In this document: piece after piece, positions 1 to 8,058 of the stretch
Layout of the letters: the number at the start of each line of letters is the position of its first letter
How positions within the stretch are numbered: the first letter of the stretch is position 1
Assembly (NCBI GenBank): GCA_038405435.1
Contig: JBBYHZ010000003.1
Length of the DNA stretch: 64,000 nucleotides
Strand: one strand, 5' to 3'
From: Dryocola clanedunensis_A
GTDB lineage: Bacteria; Pseudomonadota; Gammaproteobacteria; Enterobacterales; Enterobacteriaceae
Position numbers and translations under genes: made by a program
The notes under the pieces: model-generated
What the model was told of the DNA's origin: nothing
Databases searched by the model: none
The model's input: the letters and a program-made list of their open reading frames with translations, nothing else

Positions 1-110
1 TTTACATTGCAAGTAATGCCATAATTGATAATAAGATTTGAAGAACTCAGCATAAGGGAAGGCCATCACAAGCGAAGCGGGGGACTTGATCGAGAGAAGA
101 TAAAAATCTA
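1..110. other. left window edge, no gene seen
   Basis: This short stretch ahead of the umuD promoter holds no convincing open frame or RNA. It is moderately AT-rich and would contain the -35 side of the SOS promoter. If the segment is the right end of an integrated element, the rest of that element, including any integrase, lies to the left of the window. Confidence 0.4.
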
Positions 111-126
111 CTGTATATAAATACAG
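111..126 (+). promoter_or_regulatory. LexA operator (SOS box) of umuDC
   Basis: The 16 bases match the LexA consensus CTGT-N8-ACAG exactly, with an AT-rich centre (ATATAAAT). The box lies 24 bases before the umuD ATG, the place expected for an operator overlapping the promoter. LexA cleavage during the SOS response would release umuDC transcription. The motif is seen directly; regulation is inferred from the family. Confidence 0.93.
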
Positions 127-149
127 TGAATGTTTAGAGGTCTTTCATC

Positions 150-569
150 ATGGAATTTTATCAACCAGCAGAGCTTCGCCCGATCACCTTGTTGCCACTT
201 TTCAGCGACCTGGTGCAATGCGGGTTTCCCTCGCCCGCACAAGACTATGTGGAGCAGCGGATCGACCTCAATGAGCTCCTTGTATCGCATCCGACATCTA
301 CCTATTTTGTCAAAGCGGCAGGCGACTCGATGATTGACGGCGGTATAAGCGACGGGGATCTCCTTGTTGTGGACAGTTCCCGCACCGCTGAGCATGGCAG
401 CATAGTTATTGCGGCTGTAAGTGGCGAGTTCACAGTAAAGCAGCTGCAGCTGCGCCCAACCGTGCAGCTGAATCCCCTGAACCCGGCATATCATCCCATC
501 ATTATCGGCACTGAAGAGGATCTGGAAATCTTCGGTGTCGTGACATATATCGTCAAATCTGCAGGCTGA
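150..569 (+). CDS. umuD: UmuD, translesion polymerase V accessory protein
   Basis: At 139 residues this is the normal UmuD length. UmuD is a LexA-like protein that cuts itself on RecA filaments; the shortened UmuD' dimer joins UmuC to make DNA polymerase V. The cleavage site Cys24-Gly25 is present, as are the catalytic pair Ser60 (in GDSMIDGG) and Lys97 (in EFTVKQ). The N-terminal 20 residues differ from those recalled for the E. coli K-12 protein, while the core is close, so this is a diverged UmuD like those carried by prophages and plasmids. A LexA box lies just upstream and umuC starts 2 bases after the stop, so the two genes form one SOS operon. Confidence 0.95.
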   Translation: MEFYQPAELRPITLLPLFSDLVQCGFPSPAQDYVEQRIDLNELLVSHPTSTYFVKAAGDSMIDGGISDGDLLVVDSSRTAEHGSIVIAAVSGEFTVKQLQLRPTVQLNPLNPAYHPIIIGTEEDLEIFGVVTYIVKSAG

Positions 570-571
570 TC

Positions 572-1840
572 ATGTTCGCGCTGTGCGATGTTAACTCATT
601 CTATGCAAGTTGCGAGACTGCGTTCAGGCCAGATCTGAAGGGGCGGCCTGTAGTCGTACTATCGAATAACGATGGCTGCGTCATTGCGCGTAGCGCGGAA
701 GCGAAAGCCCTGGGCATCAAGATGGGAGAGGCGTTTTTCAAGCAGCGCGATTTGTTCCGTCGGCACGGTGTTGTTTGCTTCAGTTCTAATTACGAGCTGT
801 ACGCTGATATGTCGAATCGTGTAATGACGACGCTCGAGGAGATGAGCCCGCGCTGCGAGATTTATTCGATCGATGAAGCATTTTGTGACCTGACCGGCGT
901 GCGAAATTGTCGAGACTTGAACGAGTTCGGGCGGGAGATTCGCGCCACAGTTTTGAAGAGGACACATCTTACTGTCGGCGTAGGCATAGCGCAGACGAAG
1001 ACGCTGGCCAAGCTTGCAAATCACGCAGCGAAGAAGTGGCAACGGCAGACTGGCGGAGTTGTTGATCTTTCGAATCTCGATCGCCAGCGCAAACTTATGG
1101 CCGCGCTGCCGGTCGATGAAGTGTGGGGAGTGGGGCGCCGTATATCAAAAAAACTCGAGGCAATGGGCATCAAGACGGTGCTTCAGCTTGCCGACACAGA
1201 TATCCGGTTTATCAGAAAGCATTTCAACGTTGTGCTCGAGCGCACCGTTCGGGAGCTGCGCGGCGAGCCCTGCCTGGGCCTTGAAGAGTTCGCTCCGACA
1301 AAGCAGGAAATTGTCTGTAGCCGCAGTTTCGGGGAGCGGGTGACTGAGTACGAACAGATGCGCCAGGCGATTTGCAGCTATGCATCCCGCGCCGCTGAAA
1401 AACTGCGGGGTGAACACCAGTACTGCCGACACATATCTGCTTTCGTCAAAACCAGCCCCTTCGCTTTAAACGAACCGTACTATGGCAATCAGGCTGCTGT
1501 GAAGCTGCTCACCCCGACACAGGACACTCGGGACATCATCACCGCGGCTACGCGCTGCCTGGATGCTGTTTGGCGAGATGGTCATCGCTATCAGAAAGCG
1601 GGGATAATGCTGGGTGACTTCTTCAGCCAGGGGGTTGCTCAGCTTAATCTCTTCGATGACAACGCGCCTAAACGAAACAGCGAGGAACTGATGAAAGTGC
1701 TGGACCATCTCAACCATAAAGACGGTCGTGGCACGCTGTATTTTGCCGGACAGGGTGTTCATCAGAACTGGCAGATGAAGCGGGAGATGCTGTCGCCTCG
1801 ATACACTACCCGCTATACCGATTTGCTGGTGGTCAGGTAA
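572..1840 (+). CDS. umuC: UmuC, catalytic subunit of DNA polymerase V
   Basis: This is a Y-family translesion polymerase of 422 residues, the same length as the E. coli protein. The palm-domain acidic residues are visible: Asp6 in the N-terminal FALCDVNSF, and Asp101-Glu102 in YSIDEAF. A helix-hairpin-helix region follows around residues 180-200 (DEVWGVGRR). The C-terminal sliding-clamp motif QLNLF lies at 357-361. With UmuD' it copies past abasic sites and UV lesions at the cost of mutations. The ATG follows umuD by 2 bases, which implies translational coupling. Its end overlaps by 8 bases the end of the convergent abasic-site gene. It looks intact. Confidence 0.95.
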   Translation: MFALCDVNSFYASCETAFRPDLKGRPVVVLSNNDGCVIARSAEAKALGIKMGEAFFKQRDLFRRHGVVCFSSNYELYADMSNRVMTTLEEMSPRCEIYSIDEAFCDLTGVRNCRDLNEFGREIRATVLKRTHLTVGVGIAQTKTLAKLANHAAKKWQRQTGGVVDLSNLDRQRKLMAALPVDEVWGVGRRISKKLEAMGIKTVLQLADTDIRFIRKHFNVVLERTVRELRGEPCLGLEEFAPTKQEIVCSRSFGERVTEYEQMRQAICSYASRAAEKLRGEHQYCRHISAFVKTSPFALNEPYYGNQAAVKLLTPTQDTRDIITAATRCLDAVWRDGHRYQKAGIMLGDFFSQGVAQLNLFDDNAPKRNSEELMKVLDHLNHKDGRGTLYFAGQGVHQNWQMKREMLSPRYTTRYTDLLVVR

Positions 1841-2504
1841 CTGGCTCGACGAGCTCAGGCCCCTGGTTTTTAACGTTGCCTACCGCCCGCGTTACGGGAT
1901 GCCAGATAAATTTGTCTGCCGCTACCGCACCGTCCTCGATTACTTCCTCCGCCGCTTTACCACCAATATCCTGCCTCATCCATTCACGGGCTGCTTCTGG
2001 TGAAAGCACCAGTGGCCGCCGATCATGAATATCAACCAGGCCCTTGTCGGCTGCCGCAGTGACAATCAGAAAGCCCTCCGCCTCGTCTCCTCGTTCAAAC
2101 GGAGAACTGCCGATTGCTGCCATGAAAATTGGTTGCCCGTCGGCACGGTGAATGAAGTAGGGCTGTTTCTTGTCGCCTTCTTTTTTCCATTCAAACCAGC
2201 CGTCAGCAAAGCAGATCGCCCGGCCATGCTGCCAGAGAGGTTTAAACATCCTGCTGGTGGCCGCAGTTTCTACGCGCGCGTTAATCAGCGGCGGCTTGTC
2301 CCACCATCCCGGCGCGTACGACCAGATCACCGGATCGAGGTGTAAAGATTCATCTCGTTCGGAGAGTAGTAAGACACGGGTGCCAGGCGCTACGTTGTAG
2401 CGACCAATCGGCGCCGGGTCGTAAGGTATGTCGCGTTCGGCTTCATCTGCGAGATAAGCAAGGTATTCCTCACGCGTCTGGGCCTGGGCAAATCGTCCGC
2501 ACAT
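1833..2504 (-). CDS. yedK: SRAP/HMCES-type abasic site processing protein (YedK-like)
   Basis: This 223-residue protein begins MCGRF. After Met removal the Cys2 amine and thiol form the thiazolidine crosslink to abasic sites in single-stranded DNA that defines this family. The other conserved residues fall where they do in E. coli YedK: Asn75, Arg77 and Glu79 in NARVET; Glu105 in GWFEW; His160 in DIHDRRPL. A GTG two codons upstream (2508-2510) could also be read as a start. The ATG at 2502-2504 is chosen because Cys must be residue 2 and GGAGG sits 5 bases before it. Lying beside umuDC, it makes a small DNA-damage tolerance module on what looks like mobile DNA. Confidence 0.92.
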   Translation of the reverse strand: MCGRFAQAQTREEYLAYLADEAERDIPYDPAPIGRYNVAPGTRVLLLSERDESLHLDPVIWSYAPGWWDKPPLINARVETAATSRMFKPLWQHGRAICFADGWFEWKKEGDKKQPYFIHRADGQPIFMAAIGSSPFERGDEAEGFLIVTAAADKGLVDIHDRRPLVLSPEAAREWMRQDIGGKAAEEVIEDGAVAADKFIWHPVTRAVGNVKNQGPELVEPVT

Positions 2505-2668
2505 GGTCACCTCCAGTTGAATGGAAAGTATAGACGGAACAAGGATGAGCGAAAAAATGTTGGTATATGAACTTGAAATAAGTGGCTAAGGTGCTGATTC
2601 TATTGCAAGTGAAAATGGTCAGATATACCATCTTTGACGAGTAAGCGTCTGATAATGAAAGGTTTAAG
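2505..2668. other. intergenic region between yedK and the tRNA remnant
   Basis: No coding gene is supported here. The region holds the minus-strand promoter and ribosome site of the yedK-like gene, and from about 2641 a tRNA-like 5' half described with the next feature. It is more AT-rich than the chromosomal genes to its right, which fits it being the edge of an inserted element. Confidence 0.4.
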
Positions 2669-2730
2669 ACCGGTCTTGAAAACCGGCGACCCGAAAGGGT
2701 TCCAGAGTTCGAATCTCTGCGCTTCCGCCA
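2669..2730 (+). pseudogene. 3' part of tRNA-Ser(UGA) with degenerate 5' half, likely attachment-site remnant
   Basis: From ACCGGTCTTGAAAACCGG (anticodon TGA) through the long variable arm, the T arm and the encoded CCA, these 62 bases look like an ordinary enterobacterial tRNA-Ser(UGA). The preceding bases do not. The expected GGAAGTG acceptor strand and D arm are replaced. However, GTAAGCG at 2641-2647 could still pair 6 of 7 with the 3' acceptor strand, and GGTTTAAG resembles the normal D loop. The D stem does not form well. The simplest reading is the duplicated 3' end (att site) left where an element used serT as its target, with the intact tRNA to the left of the window. A diverged working tRNA is less likely. 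Confidence 0.7.
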
Positions 2731-2738
2731 ACATTCTG

Positions 2739-2772
2739 AAGGGGTTGCCGAAAGGCGACCCCTTTTGCTTTT
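2739..2772 (+). terminator. Rho-independent terminator after the tRNA-Ser segment
   Basis: AAGGGGTTGCC and GGCGACCCCTT form an 11-bp stem (one G-T pair) around a GAAA loop, followed by a T-rich run. It is a strong intrinsic terminator placed 8 bases after the CCA end, as is usual for a tRNA gene. This suggests the tRNA and its terminator are the original chromosomal sequence. Confidence 0.85.
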
Positions 2773-2905
2773 GGGGCTCCTGAACGCCACAGCTTTTCCT
2801 TCCTCTTCACTCTGCTAACTCCCAGAGAAATATAACAAAAAGTTTAATTTTAATTTTTCTGACTGCCTCTATAGTTACGTTACTTCTTAACAACAGGTTA
2901 ACGTC

Positions 2906-3307
2906 ATGAAAATCCTAACGGCTACAATTATCTCGCTACTCAGCTTCAGTGCTTTTGCCGCACCCGAAGGAACGCTGAGCGTACACATCCTCAATCAGCA
3001 GACTGGCCTCCCTTCAGCGGGCGTTGTGGTTGAGCTGGATAAACAGGACAGTGCGTCCTGGCAGCATCTGGCAACCTCCAAAACGGATGCAGACGGCAGA
3101 ATTAAATCCCTTTTCCCGACCAGCGGTGAAATGGAGCCAGGAGTTTATAAAGTGACGTTCAGGGTAGGGGACTACTTTAAGGCGAATGACATGAAAACCT
3201 TCTTCCCGTCCGTCCCCGTCATCTTCAACGTGACTAAGACGAACGAAAAGCTTCATATACCTTTGCTCCTGAGCCAGTATGGATATTCAACCTATCGGGG
3301 GAGCTAA
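2906..3307 (+). CDS. hiuH: periplasmic 5-hydroxyisourate hydrolase
   Basis: This is a transthyretin-like protein of 133 residues that hydrolyses 5-hydroxyisourate in the urate-to-allantoin route. The family signature is clear: LSVHILNQQTG near the start of the mature chain and the C-terminal YRGS that lines the active site. The first 18-19 residues are a Sec signal peptide with a hydrophobic core ending AFA, so the enzyme is exported, as in the E. coli orthologue YedX. It stands alone between the tRNA-Ser terminator and the T6SS leader. A short GC-rich hairpin at 3328-3346 without a clear T run may be a weak terminator. Confidence 0.93.
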   Translation: MKILTATIISLLSFSAFAAPEGTLSVHILNQQTGLPSAGVVVELDKQDSASWQHLATSKTDADGRIKSLFPTSGEMEPGVYKVTFRVGDYFKANDMKTFFPSVPVIFNVTKTNEKLHIPLLLSQYGYSTYRGS

Positions 3308-3938
3308 AATCAGCCCCCGGTGATTGTCCCGGCGCATCAGGCCGGGTCATTTCCGCTGCTGTGGTCCCGGATATCAACAAGCCTCTTTCCAGCTAACGGG
3401 GTTTGGCATCCGGGACAGGTGTTGACCCTCTTTTCAAAACCCTGACCACAATATTCATTACTCCGTACATTAATAGACGATGCCTTCCTAATACTCCTTA
3501 AGAAAATATCCTTTTTTCTGATATAAGAATCTTAATTATTTGCTGAATACTAATAAGACCCTCTTTGTCTAATAATGGACCTGGAAACAGGTTTTTAAGA
3601 AAAAATATCATATATTTTCTGCTTTATAGGGCGATAAATCTTCTTTGCTAAGGAGAGTTATCATCATGCGCGGCAGGCTTTGTCGCAGAGTAGAAGGTAT
3701 TAAAAAGGCCCCTGAATTTAAATGTTATGAAAATTATGTTTGGGAATGAATCATTCACGGTGTGAATGTATTCTTATTGTATAGCTTTGGGTAAATTATC
3801 AAATATAAAAAATTGGGAATTTTCATACGGATTTTTTTATTTACAAATTGTTTTGGACAGTGATAATAGGAATCCTCCTAATATAAAATCTCTGGCTCAT
3901 CACGCAGTGGATTTGTCTATTTCACAAAGGAACTGGTT
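3308..3938. other. long AT-rich leader upstream of the T6SS locus
   Basis: About 630 bases without a clear gene. The first part holds a CCCGGC/GCCGGG hairpin (3328-3346) and other short GC-rich palindromes. From about 3430 onward the DNA is strikingly AT-rich compared with the genes on both sides, as is typical of H-NS-bound promoters of T6SS clusters. A TAATAT at about 3889 may be a -10 element of the tssB promoter, but no well-spaced -35 can be assigned with confidence. One tiny open frame with a good ribosome site is listed separately. Confidence 0.5.
3666..3749 (+). CDS. possible 27-residue leader peptide
   Basis: AAGGAGAG lies about 10 bases before this ATG, a better ribosome site than many real genes have. 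The frame encodes a basic, Cys-containing peptide starting MRGRLCRRVEG and ending YVWE. It resembles nothing I recognise and lies in AT-rich DNA 190 bases before tssB, where chance frames are common. It could be a regulatory leader of the T6SS operon or meaningless. Only the ribosome site argues for it. Confidence 0.22.
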   Translation: MRGRLCRRVEGIKKAPEFKCYENYVWE

Positions 3939-4436
3939 ATGTCGGATTCATTTCAGAATGAAGTGCCAAAGGCACGCGTAAATATCAAACTTGACGTCCA
4001 TACGGGCGGCGCCCAGAAGAAGGTCGAACTCCCGCTGAAGCTGGTGGTGATGGGGGATTACAGCAACGGTCAGGAGCAGCGTCCATTATCGGACCGTGAA
4101 AAAATTAATATCAATAAGAATAATTTCGATAGCGTTCTTTCTGAGTTGTCACCCGCCATCAATATTTCTGTAGAAAATACCCTTGCCGGCGACGGCAGCG
4201 AAGAAGCGGTCAGGCTTAATTTCAGCGGGGTAAAAGATTTTGAGCCGGAGCAGGTTGCTCGCCAAATCCCGCAGCTGCGCGCCATGCTGGCAATGCGAAA
4301 TTTACTTCGCGATCTTAAATCCAATTTGCTCGATAACGTCACGTTCCGCAAAGAGCTGGAAAATATTCTTAAAGACCCCTCCCTGAGCGAAGAGCTGCGC
4401 GGTGAATTAAACGCTCTGGCTCCGAAAGAAGCTTAA
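3939..4436 (+). CDS. tssB: T6SS contractile sheath small subunit TssB
   Basis: This 165-residue protein is of the VipA/ImpB family. It pairs with TssC to build the contractile sheath around the Hcp tube. Visible family features are the N-terminal segment ending in LPLKLVVMGDYS, the DFEPEQVARQIPQL segment and a charged helical C-terminus. AAGGA precedes the ATG by about 7 bases. It is the first gene of the T6SS operon and is followed after 30-odd bases by tssC, the usual pair order. Transcription probably starts in the AT-rich region upstream. Confidence 0.96.
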   Translation: MSDSFQNEVPKARVNIKLDVHTGGAQKKVELPLKLVVMGDYSNGQEQRPLSDREKININKNNFDSVLSELSPAINISVENTLAGDGSEEAVRLNFSGVKDFEPEQVARQIPQLRAMLAMRNLLRDLKSNLLDNVTFRKELENILKDPSLSEELRGELNALAPKEA

Positions 4437-4472
4437 CCCTCCCGAATAACGGATTACTGCGAGAGAATGCTT

Positions 4473-6014
4473 ATGTCTGTCACAACTGAAAATAATACCT
4501 CCGGCCAGACTACTATTCTGGAAAATGCCCAGGCCGGTGGTGTTTATGCCTCCCTGTTTGAAAAAATAAACTTAACGCCGGTTTCTGCGCTGGGCGACCT
4601 GAATGAATATCAGGATACCGCCGCATTAGCAGATGTAACCGCTGACCAGCGCGTTACCGCAGCGGTACAGGTTTTCCTCGAACGCCTGAAGCAATCCGGG
4701 CAGAAGGTGGAGCGCCTGGATAAAACGCTGCTCGACCATCATATTGCCGAACTGGATTTCCAGATCTCCCGTCAGCTGGATGCAGTCATGCACCATCCGG
4801 AATTCCAGAAAGTGGAGTCGGCATGGCGTGGCCTGAAGTTCCTGGTGGACCGCACGGACTTCCGCCAGAACGTGAAAATTGAACTCCTGGACGTCTCGAA
4901 AGACGACCTGCGCCAGGACTTTGAAGATTCCCCTGAAATCATCCAGAGCGGCCTGTATCACCACACCTACATTCAGGAATATGACACGCCTGGCGGCGAG
5001 CCAATCGGGTCGGTGATTTCCAACTACGAGTTTGACGCTTCGGCCCAGGACGTGGCGCTGCTGCGTAACATCTCAAAGGTAGCTGCCTCTGCACACATGC
5101 CGTTTGTGGGCGCCGTGGGCCCTAAATTCTTCCTCAAAGAGAACATGGAAGAGGTCGCGGCCATCAAAGATATCGGTAACTACTTTGATCGCGCAGAATA
5201 CATCAAATGGAAATCTTTCCGTGACTCAGATGACTCGCGTTATATCGGCCTGACCATGCCACGCGTGCTGGGTCGCCTGCCGTATGGCCCGGATACCGTA
5301 CCTGTGCGCAGCTTCAACTACGTCGAAGCAGTGAAGGGGCCGGATCACGAGAAATACCTGTGGACCAACGCGTCGTTTGCGTTTGCCGCCAACATGGTGA
5401 AGAGCTTCATCAAGAATGGATGGTGTGTCCAGATCCGTGGACCTCAGGCGGGAGGTGCTGTTACTGACCTGCCTATCCACCTGTACGATCTCGGCACCGG
5501 CAACCAGGTGAAAATCCCAAGTGAAGTGATGATCCCGGAAACCCGTGAATTTGAATTCGCCAACCTGGGCTTTATCCCGCTGTCGTATTATAAAAACCGC
5601 GATTACTCCTGCTTCTTCTCAGCTAACTCCGCGCAGAAACCCGCGCTGTACGACACCGCAGATGCAACAGCGAACAGCCGCATCAACGCGCGTCTTCCGT
5701 ACATCTTCCTGCTGTCGCGCATCGCCCATTATCTGAAGCTAATCCAGCGTGAAAACATCGGCACGACCAAAGACCGTCGTCTGCTTGAGCTGGAGCTGAA
5801 TACCTGGGTTCGCGGCCTGGTCACCGAAATGACCGATCCGGGTGACGATCTGCAGGCGTCTCACCCGCTGCGTGATGCGAAGGTGACCGTGGAAGATATC
5901 GAAGATAACCCTGGTTTCTTCCGCGTGAAGCTGTACGCCGTACCGCACTTCCAGGTTGAAGGCATGGACGTCAACCTGTCGCTGGTCTCGCAGATGCCGA
6001 AGGCGAAAGCGTAA
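4473..6014 (+). CDS. tssC: T6SS contractile sheath large subunit TssC
   Basis: This VipB/ImpC/EvpB family protein has about 513 residues. It forms the outer wall of the sheath with TssB and is recycled by ClpV after contraction. The highly conserved stretch WRGLKFLVDRTDF appears near residue 115, the LYHHTYIQEYDTPGG region follows, and the C-terminal half contains the conserved FANLGFIPL and VKLYAVPHF segments. Two ATGs are possible, at 4467 and 4473. GAGAG ends only one base before the first and 7 bases before the second, so the second is chosen; the difference is two residues. tssK begins 17 bases after the stop. Confidence 0.96.
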   Translation: MSVTTENNTSGQTTILENAQAGGVYASLFEKINLTPVSALGDLNEYQDTAALADVTADQRVTAAVQVFLERLKQSGQKVERLDKTLLDHHIAELDFQISRQLDAVMHHPEFQKVESAWRGLKFLVDRTDFRQNVKIELLDVSKDDLRQDFEDSPEIIQSGLYHHTYIQEYDTPGGEPIGSVISNYEFDASAQDVALLRNISKVAASAHMPFVGAVGPKFFLKENMEEVAAIKDIGNYFDRAEYIKWKSFRDSDDSRYIGLTMPRVLGRLPYGPDTVPVRSFNYVEAVKGPDHEKYLWTNASFAFAANMVKSFIKNGWCVQIRGPQAGGAVTDLPIHLYDLGTGNQVKIPSEVMIPETREFEFANLGFIPLSYYKNRDYSCFFSANSAQKPALYDTADATANSRINARLPYIFLLSRIAHYLKLIQRENIGTTKDRRLLELELNTWVRGLVTEMTDPGDDLQASHPLRDAKVTVEDIEDNPGFFRVKLYAVPHFQVEGMDVNLSLVSQMPKAKA

Positions 6015-6031
6015 TCAGGAGCAGGGAGCCG

Positions 6032-7372
6032 ATGAAAACGGAACAACCGTTGTGGGGCAGAGGGATCATGGTCTCGCCCCAGCACTTCCAGCAGCAGGCC
6101 GCGTATGCGGCCTGGTCTGCTGAACGTATTGCACGGATGGGGCTCAACGATCCCTGGGGCGTCATCGAGGCAATATTTGAACCGGATGCGCTGAAACTGG
6201 GACGTCTGCAGGCACGGCAGCTGCATGTCCGTTTCGAGGACGGCACGCTGATTGATACCGATAATGCAGACGCGCTGCCGTCAGCGCTGTTGCTGGACAG
6301 TGAATCTCGTGAAGCGGTGGTCGTGCTTGCACTCCCGCTGCTGCGAGCCAATGGGGGTAACTGCCTGGCTCCAGAAGAGGTGGCTGAACGCCCGGTACGT
6401 TACCGACAGCGCTGGCGGGACGTCCGCAACCAGTTTGGTGATGACACTCGTCAGATTGCCGTCATGCATCCTGAACTGACGCTGCGCTTTGCGCATCAGA
6501 ACAACAGTGACTATCTGACCTGCCCGGTTGCCCGTCTGGTCCAGGATACGCAAGGCCTCTGGACACTGGATGATACTTTTCTGCCTCCTTTGCTGGCCCT
6601 GCAGGGCAGCCGCTGGTTGATAATGCAGCTTGAGCAGTTGATGACCCAGCTGCGTGCCCGGCTGACACGCCTGATGGCAATGCGACGCGAAAGTAACGAA
6701 CGGATGGCGGATTTTGCCGTGGCGGACGTTTCTCTGTTCTGGCTGCTGAACGCCCTGAACAGCGCAGAGCCCGTGCTTGGTCAGTTTCAGCGTCACCCGC
6801 AAAGCCCACCTGAGCGTCTGTATCCTGAGCTTGCCCGCCTGGCCGGCAGCCTGCTGACGTTTTCACTCGAGCATCAGGTAAGCGCCATCCCGGCTTATCA
6901 GCATGCCCAGCTGAATGCTGTCTTTCCCCCACTGTTTAATCTGCTGGGCGATCTGCTGGAAGCAAGCTTACCGTCGCGAGTCGTGTCCGTAGAACTAACG
7001 CACGATAAGCGGCTGCGCCAGTGGCTGGCCCGACTGCAGGATCCGCGTTTACGTGAAGGCGCTGATTACTATCTATCCGTGCGTTCACAGATCCCAGTGG
7101 CGCAGCTCCAGGAACAATTCCCGCTTCAGTGCAAAGTGGGCAGCCCTGATTTTGTGACCAGCCTGGTTAACAAATCACGTCAAGGGATCCCGCTCAAACC
7201 GTTGCGTCACGTGCCGGCAGCTATTCCGCTGCGTCTTGAAAACCAGTATTTCTCTCTCGACCTGTCCCATCCGGCCGCCCAGGAAATGCTGGAGAGCGGG
7301 AGCTGCATGTTTTATACGCCGGGCATGCTGGGTGAGCCTGAGCTTGAACTCTATGCGGTACTCAGAACATGA
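6032..7372 (+). CDS. tssK: T6SS baseplate protein TssK
   Basis: This 446-residue TssK (ImpJ/VasE family) forms trimers linking the baseplate to the TssL-TssM membrane complex. The family's opening signature is clear: WGRGIMVSPQHFQQQ at residues 8-22. The C-terminal receptor-binding part ends in the conserved run MFYTPGMLGEPELELYAVL. A purine-rich AGGAG-type site precedes the ATG. Its last bases overlap the tssL start (ATGA), so the two should be translationally coupled. Confidence 0.96.
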   Translation: MKTEQPLWGRGIMVSPQHFQQQAAYAAWSAERIARMGLNDPWGVIEAIFEPDALKLGRLQARQLHVRFEDGTLIDTDNADALPSALLLDSESREAVVVLALPLLRANGGNCLAPEEVAERPVRYRQRWRDVRNQFGDDTRQIAVMHPELTLRFAHQNNSDYLTCPVARLVQDTQGLWTLDDTFLPPLLALQGSRWLIMQLEQLMTQLRARLTRLMAMRRESNERMADFAVADVSLFWLLNALNSAEPVLGQFQRHPQSPPERLYPELARLAGSLLTFSLEHQVSAIPAYQHAQLNAVFPPLFNLLGDLLEASLPSRVVSVELTHDKRLRQWLARLQDPRLREGADYYLSVRSQIPVAQLQEQFPLQCKVGSPDFVTSLVNKSRQGIPLKPLRHVPAAIPLRLENQYFSLDLSHPAAQEMLESGSCMFYTPGMLGEPELELYAVLRT

Positions 7373-8058
7373 GCGAACATAAACGCGGCGCTGCCGCGTC
7401 CATTGATATAGATGCCTTACTGCAGAACACCTGGCTGCAGGTCATCAGTCTGCGTCATGGCCCACAGTTTCAGGAAGGCGAAGGTCGGGTGCTGTGGGAT
7501 CGCTGCGTAGCCGATGTTGAGCGTGTACAGCAGGCTCTGAAAAAAAGTGGGATGGACGAGGTGAGCTGCCAGCATATCCTCACCGCCCAGTGCGCTTTGC
7601 TTGACGAAGCCGTAAAAGGGCGCGGGATGCAGGATGATGCCTGCGTTCAGTGGTATGACATTCCGCTGCTGGGCCATTTTTTGGGCACGATGGATGCCGG
7701 TGACACTTTATGCGATCGCATGCGCGAGGTGTTACATGAGCCCGCACCGGATAATGTCGTTCTGACCTGTTTTCAGCGCATCATGATGCTGGGCTTTCTC
7801 GGTAGCTTCCGTTCTCTGAACGATCCTGAGCGCCAGAAGCTGGTTGCAGCCCTCAGCGAGCATGTGACGCCGTTCAGCTATCCGCAGACCCATCCGGTAC
7901 TGGTTGAAGCCCGCACTGGATACAGTATGGGAGGGTGGTTCTCTTCCTGGCCGGTACGTCTCGTCGTTTGTGTTGTGATACTCACTGCCCTGTGGTGGGG
8001 GCTGAGCCACTGGCTGGATCAGCTGCTGACGACTTTGTTACCGGAGGCGGTAAAATGA
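7369..8058 (+). CDS. tssL: T6SS inner-membrane protein TssL (DotU family)
   Basis: This 229-residue short-form TssL has a cytoplasmic helical domain followed by one C-terminal membrane helix at about residues 194-213 (VRLVVCVVILTALWWGL) and a short periplasmic tail. The conserved core HILTAQCALLDEAV at about 64-77 is typical of DotU proteins. It lacks a peptidoglycan-binding domain, which here is supplied by the next gene's OmpA domain. It overlaps tssK by 4 bases and the OmpA-domain gene by 4 bases (ATGA), so three membrane-complex genes are coupled. Confidence 0.94.
   Translation: MSEHKRGAAASIDIDALLQNTWLQVISLRHGPQFQEGEGRVLWDRCVADVERVQQALKKSGMDEVSCQHILTAQCALLDEAVKGRGMQDDACVQWYDIPLLGHFLGTMDAGDTLCDRMREVLHEPAPDNVVLTCFQRIMMLGFLGSFRSLNDPERQKLVAALSEHVTPFSYPQTHPVLVEARTGYSMGGWFSSWPVRLVVCVVILTALWWGLSHWLDQLLTTLLPEAVK

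Noticed and set aside
1..2730. A complete prophage or island with integrase
   Set aside because: Only two cargo units and one attachment-like end are visible; no integrase, structural or replication gene lies in the window, so just the right end is claimed.
3766..3981. 71-codon frame overlapping the tssB start
   Set aside because: It lies in AT-rich leader DNA, has no ribosome site and runs into tssB in another frame.
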